Source: Actinomycetota bacterium (lineage in GTDB: Bacteria > Actinomycetota > Acidimicrobiia > IMCC26256 > PALSA-610). Taken from it: a DNA stretch of 6,627 bases. Both the position numbers and the translations under genes were made by a program. Positions 5,251 through 6,627 of the stretch are shown here, in pieces; the stretch's first letter is position 1; each line of letters begins with the position of its first letter. The stretch covers positions 1 through 6,627 of the forward strand of contig JAUZEM010000294.1 of the NCBI GenBank assembly GCA_030839005.1. Reading direction: 5' to 3'. Below the pieces are notes generated by a model. That model searched no databases and was not told the origin of the DNA. It saw nothing but the letters and a program-made list of their open reading frames with translations.

Positions 5251-5275
5251 CCGGGCCGTGGGGGCCAGGCGCGCC

Positions 5276-5281
5276 AGGATA
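5276..5281 (-). promoter_or_regulatory. Possible -10 box upstream of tRNA-Trp
   Basis: TATCCT (5281-5276) lies 26 nt before the mature tRNA 5' end and fits the TANNNT -10 pattern common in actinobacteria. No good -35 is visible 16-19 nt upstream, so the tRNA may also be read from upstream transcripts. This is a weak motif call. Confidence 0.3.
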
Positions 5282-5326
5282 GCAGCGCGTTCTCCCGGTG
5301 CCGCCGGCGTGGGTAGGGCGCAGTCG

Positions 5327-5689
5327 CTACCCGGCGAGGCTGAGGGCCCGCTTGCGGGAACGGGCGATCAGGACCGCGGCCGTGGCCCCTGCCGCGAGCG
5401 CGCTGCCGCCGATCGCGCCGGCATACGCAAGGCGACGGCCCGACAACAACGTGCGCCGCGCGCCGTGCTCTGCCGCCTCGGTGATCACCGCGAGCGTTTC
5501 GCCGAGGAGTCCCGGAGCCGGCTCCGAGTAGCGGGTCCGCAGCATCGACAGCGTCCGCAGGAGGCGGCGGTAGCGCGCGAGCTCGGCTTGACATCGCAGG
5601 CACGTCTCGATGTGGCGTTCGGCCTCGAAACCGACCGCCTCGCCGTCGACGAGCCCCGGCAGCAACGCCGTCACCTCGTCACACCGCAT
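5327..5689 (-). CDS. Membrane-anchored zinc-binding (ZAS/zf-HC2) anti-sigma factor
   Basis: This 120-residue protein probably holds the adjacent ECF sigma factor inactive at the membrane. The N-terminal domain has the ZAS signature: Cys3 and the H-x3-C-x2-C motif His26/Cys30/Cys33 (HIETCLRCQAEL), followed by a sigma-binding helical region to about residue 80. One transmembrane helix spans about 87-109 (Ala/Gly-rich, flanked by GRR and RSRKR). Only about 11 residues follow the helix, so there is no extracytoplasmic sensor domain. Signal input must come from the zinc site, another protein or proteolysis. ATG 5689 overlaps the last 11 nt of the sigma gene, the usual coupling for such pairs. No close family name can be assigned by eye. 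Confidence 0.85.
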   Translation of the reverse strand: MRCDEVTALLPGLVDGEAVGFEAERHIETCLRCQAELARYRRLLRTLSMLRTRYSEPAPGLLGETLAVITEAAEHGARRTLLSGRRLAYAGAIGGSALAAGATAAVLIARSRKRALSLAG

Positions 5690-6239
5690 TGGCCTCGGCT
5701 CCTTCGTCGTACAACACGTCGCGCAGCTTGCGCCTTGCCCGATGCAGCCGCACTTTCGCCGCCGAGACAGTGATGCCGAGCTCGTCGGCGATCGCTTCGT
5801 GCGACATCCCGTAGACGTCCTTCAGCACGACCACGCTGCGCAGCTTGGCCGGGAGGTCGTCGAGCGCGGCCGAGATGCGGTCGAGGGCCTCGGCGGATTC
5901 GGCACCCTGTGACACCAGCTCCTCGGCGAAGGCATCGACCGGCTCGAACCCGTCGTCGAACGGCTCGGCCCGGTGACGGCGACGGCGTTGGACATTGCTC
6001 GCGGCGGCGTTGGCGGTGATGCGGTAGAGCCAGGTGGAAAACGCCGCGTCGCCGCGGAACTTTCCGATGCCCTTCCAGGCCCGCAGGTATGCGTCCTGCA
6101 CCACGTCGCGCGCGTCCTCCTCGTTGCCGGTGAGGCGACGCGCGAGTGTGAACGTGTCGACGAAGGTGCGTCGCACCAACTCGTCGAACGCCCGGCGGTC
6201 ACCGCCACGGGCGGCGCCAACCAGCTCGGCCTCGTCCAA
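5679..6239 (-). CDS. ECF (group 4) RNA polymerase sigma factor
   Basis: This alternative sigma factor has only the two minimal domains. Region 2 covers about 15-85, with DARDVVQDAYLRAWKGIGKF (42-61) and FSTWLYRITANAA (67-79) for core binding and -10 recognition. A charged linker spans about 90-118. Region 4 covers about 119-176, with LPAKLRSVVVLKDVYGMSHE and the helix-turn-helix AIADELGITVSAAKVRLHRARRKL for -35 recognition. I place the start at TTG 6239, because a perfect AGGAGG (6250-6245) lies 5 nt upstream and region 2 begins at once, giving 186 residues. GTG 6320 would add 27 low-complexity residues. The start of the overlapping anti-sigma gene lies inside its 3' end. No extra C-terminal domain is present. 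The regulon cannot be read from the sequence. Confidence 0.93.
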   Translation of the reverse strand: MDEAELVGAARGGDRRAFDELVRRTFVDTFTLARRLTGNEEDARDVVQDAYLRAWKGIGKFRGDAAFSTWLYRITANAAASNVQRRRRHRAEPFDDGFEPVDAFAEELVSQGAESAEALDRISAALDDLPAKLRSVVVLKDVYGMSHEAIADELGITVSAAKVRLHRARRKLRDVLYDEGAEANAV

Positions 6240-6266
6240 CCGGACCTCCTGATGCCTTCGCGCTTC

Positions 6267-6292
6267 GACCCGACGCCCCTGGGAAAGGTTAC
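6267..6292 (-). promoter_or_regulatory. Candidate ECF-type promoter of the sigma gene
   Basis: GTAACC (6292-6287), followed after 16 nt by GGTC (6270-6267), resembles the ECF promoter layout (AACC at -35, CGTC-like -10). A start near 6260 would leave a leader of about 20 nt that contains the AGGAGG, consistent with the TTG 6239 start. If true, it implies autoregulation. The -10 is imperfect. Confidence 0.35.
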
Positions 6293-6329
6293 GCGCCGCG
6301 CCGCCGCCGGTGGCTCGCACCCGATCGGG

Positions 6330-6494
6330 CTAACGCGTCTCCTTGTGGACGGTGTGACGCTTGTCCCAGCGGCAGTACTTCTTCATCTCGATGCGCTCGC
6401 GGTCGTTGACCTTGCTCTTCATCGTGATGTAGTTGCGCCGCTTGCAGTCCTCGCAGGCGAGCGTGATCTTGACCCGCTTCTCGTTTTTCGCCAT
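6330..6494 (-). CDS. rpmG: 50S ribosomal protein L33
   Basis: L33 is a small protein of the large subunit near the E site. The 54-residue sequence starts MAKNEKRVKITLACEDCKRR, has the family core NYITMKSKVNDRERIEMKKY and ends DKRHTVHKETR. In the zinc-binding form two CxxC pairs are present. Here the first (Cys14, Cys17) is intact but the second is CRWD (Cys41, Asp44), so only three cysteines remain and Asp may act as a fourth ligand or zinc binding may be weakened. ATG 6494 follows AATAAAC-like sequence (CATAAAC) without a strong Shine-Dalgarno. rpmG upstream of tRNA-Trp-secE-nusG is a common order; here a sigma/anti-sigma pair intervenes. Confidence 0.96.
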   Translation of the reverse strand: MAKNEKRVKITLACEDCKRRNYITMKSKVNDRERIEMKKYCRWDKRHTVHKETR

Positions 6495-6514
6495 GTTTAT
6501 GCGCTCGCTCTCTG
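6495..6514 (-). promoter_or_regulatory. rpmG translation leader shared with rplK
   Basis: The bases just before the rpmG start, AGAGAGCGAGCG then CATAAAC, match the stretch before rplK (4037-4019) except for one base. Neither has a strict AGGAGG, so the purine-rich AGAGAGCGAG may serve as a weak ribosome-binding region. Confidence 0.5.
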
Positions 6515-6577
6515 CGGCGCACGATACGTGCGCCGCGATCGTTCGCTCGCTGGCGAGTTCGCTCGCTTGCGCTCGCT
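6502..6577. repeat. Four scattered CGCTCGCT words upstream of rpmG
   Basis: On the plus strand CGCTCGCT occurs at 6502-6509, 6544-6551, 6560-6567 and 6570-6577, twice inside the longer word GTTCGCTCGCT (6541, 6557). A further copy is at 4026-4033, before rplK. Spacing is irregular, so this is not a CRISPR or simple satellite. Confidence 0.75.
6514..6536 (-). repeat. Perfect 10-bp hairpin before rpmG
   Basis: GCGGCGCACG and CGTGCGCCGC (6536-6527 with 6523-6514) pair perfectly around a 3-nt loop, ending 19 nt before the rpmG start. The lack of a U-run argues against a terminator. It could be an mRNA-stabilising or regulatory structure, or a protein-binding palindrome. Confidence 0.8.
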
Positions 6578-6602
6578 CACCGCTTCAGGAAACCCGCACA
6601 AC

Positions 6603-6608
6603 ACGATA
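6603..6608 (-). promoter_or_regulatory. Possible -10 box for rpmG
   Basis: TATCGT (6608-6603) fits a TANNNT -10 element and would start transcription near 6596, giving a leader of about 100 nt that includes the hairpin. Its -35 would fall at or beyond the window edge, so it cannot be judged. Nothing else coding is seen in 6537-6627. Confidence 0.25.
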
Positions 6609-6627
6609 ACCACCCGCTATTTCTCGA

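Noticed and set aside
6240..6320. Longer sigma factor starting at GTG 6320
   Set aside because: The extra residues are low-complexity and the perfect AGGAGG serves TTG 6239 instead.
6289..6522. Minus-strand 77-codon frame over rpmG
   Set aside because: It is an out-of-frame reading of rpmG, which itself gives a complete, recognisable L33.

Overview
The window is a high-GC bacterial chromosome segment carrying the classical transcription/translation cluster rpmG - (ECF sigma / anti-sigma) - tRNA-Trp - secE - nusG - rplK - rplA - [opposite-strand gene] - rplJ - rplL - rpoB. All of it reads right to left (minus strand) except one small plus-strand gene. High GC, strong G/C preference in third codon positions, GTG and TTG starts, a long acidic NusG N-terminus and the RpoB N-terminal sequence fit an actinomycete. 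An Acidimicrobiia-like lineage is my best guess, but this is inference from family resemblance, not a search.

Layout from the transcriptional upstream end. 6627-6495: rpmG leader with a perfect 10-bp hairpin and repeated CGCTCGCT words. 6494-6330: rpmG (L33) with three of the usual four zinc-ligand cysteines. 6239-5327: an ECF sigma factor and its overlapping ZAS-type membrane anti-sigma factor. 5250-5178: tRNA-Trp(CCA). 5170-5132: three 13-bp tandem repeats. 5114-4839: secE. 4818-4036: nusG, with a 20-bp duplication at the secE stop / nusG start junction. 4018-3590 and 3501-2797: rplK and rplA. 2381-2800: a plus-strand gene of unknown function whose stop codon overlaps the rplA stop. 2353-2309: a repeat/inverted-repeat element. 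About 2276-2115: an rplJ leader resembling the L10 autoregulatory leader. 2114-1374: rplJ with an unusually long, repetitive acidic tail. 1368-982: rplL. 981-644: a 338-bp gap with a candidate promoter. 643-1: the first 214 codons of rpoB.

How it works together: L11, L1, L10 and L7/L12 build the ribosomal stalk regions. L10 probably represses its own mRNA through the leader. NusG and RpoB are transcription machinery, SecE belongs to the protein translocon, and the tRNA and L33 serve translation. The sigma/anti-sigma pair and the plus-strand gene are the non-canonical insertions. There is no sign of phage, IS element or CRISPR. The window is mostly a housekeeping locus, with interest in its junctions, small repeats and the two insertions.
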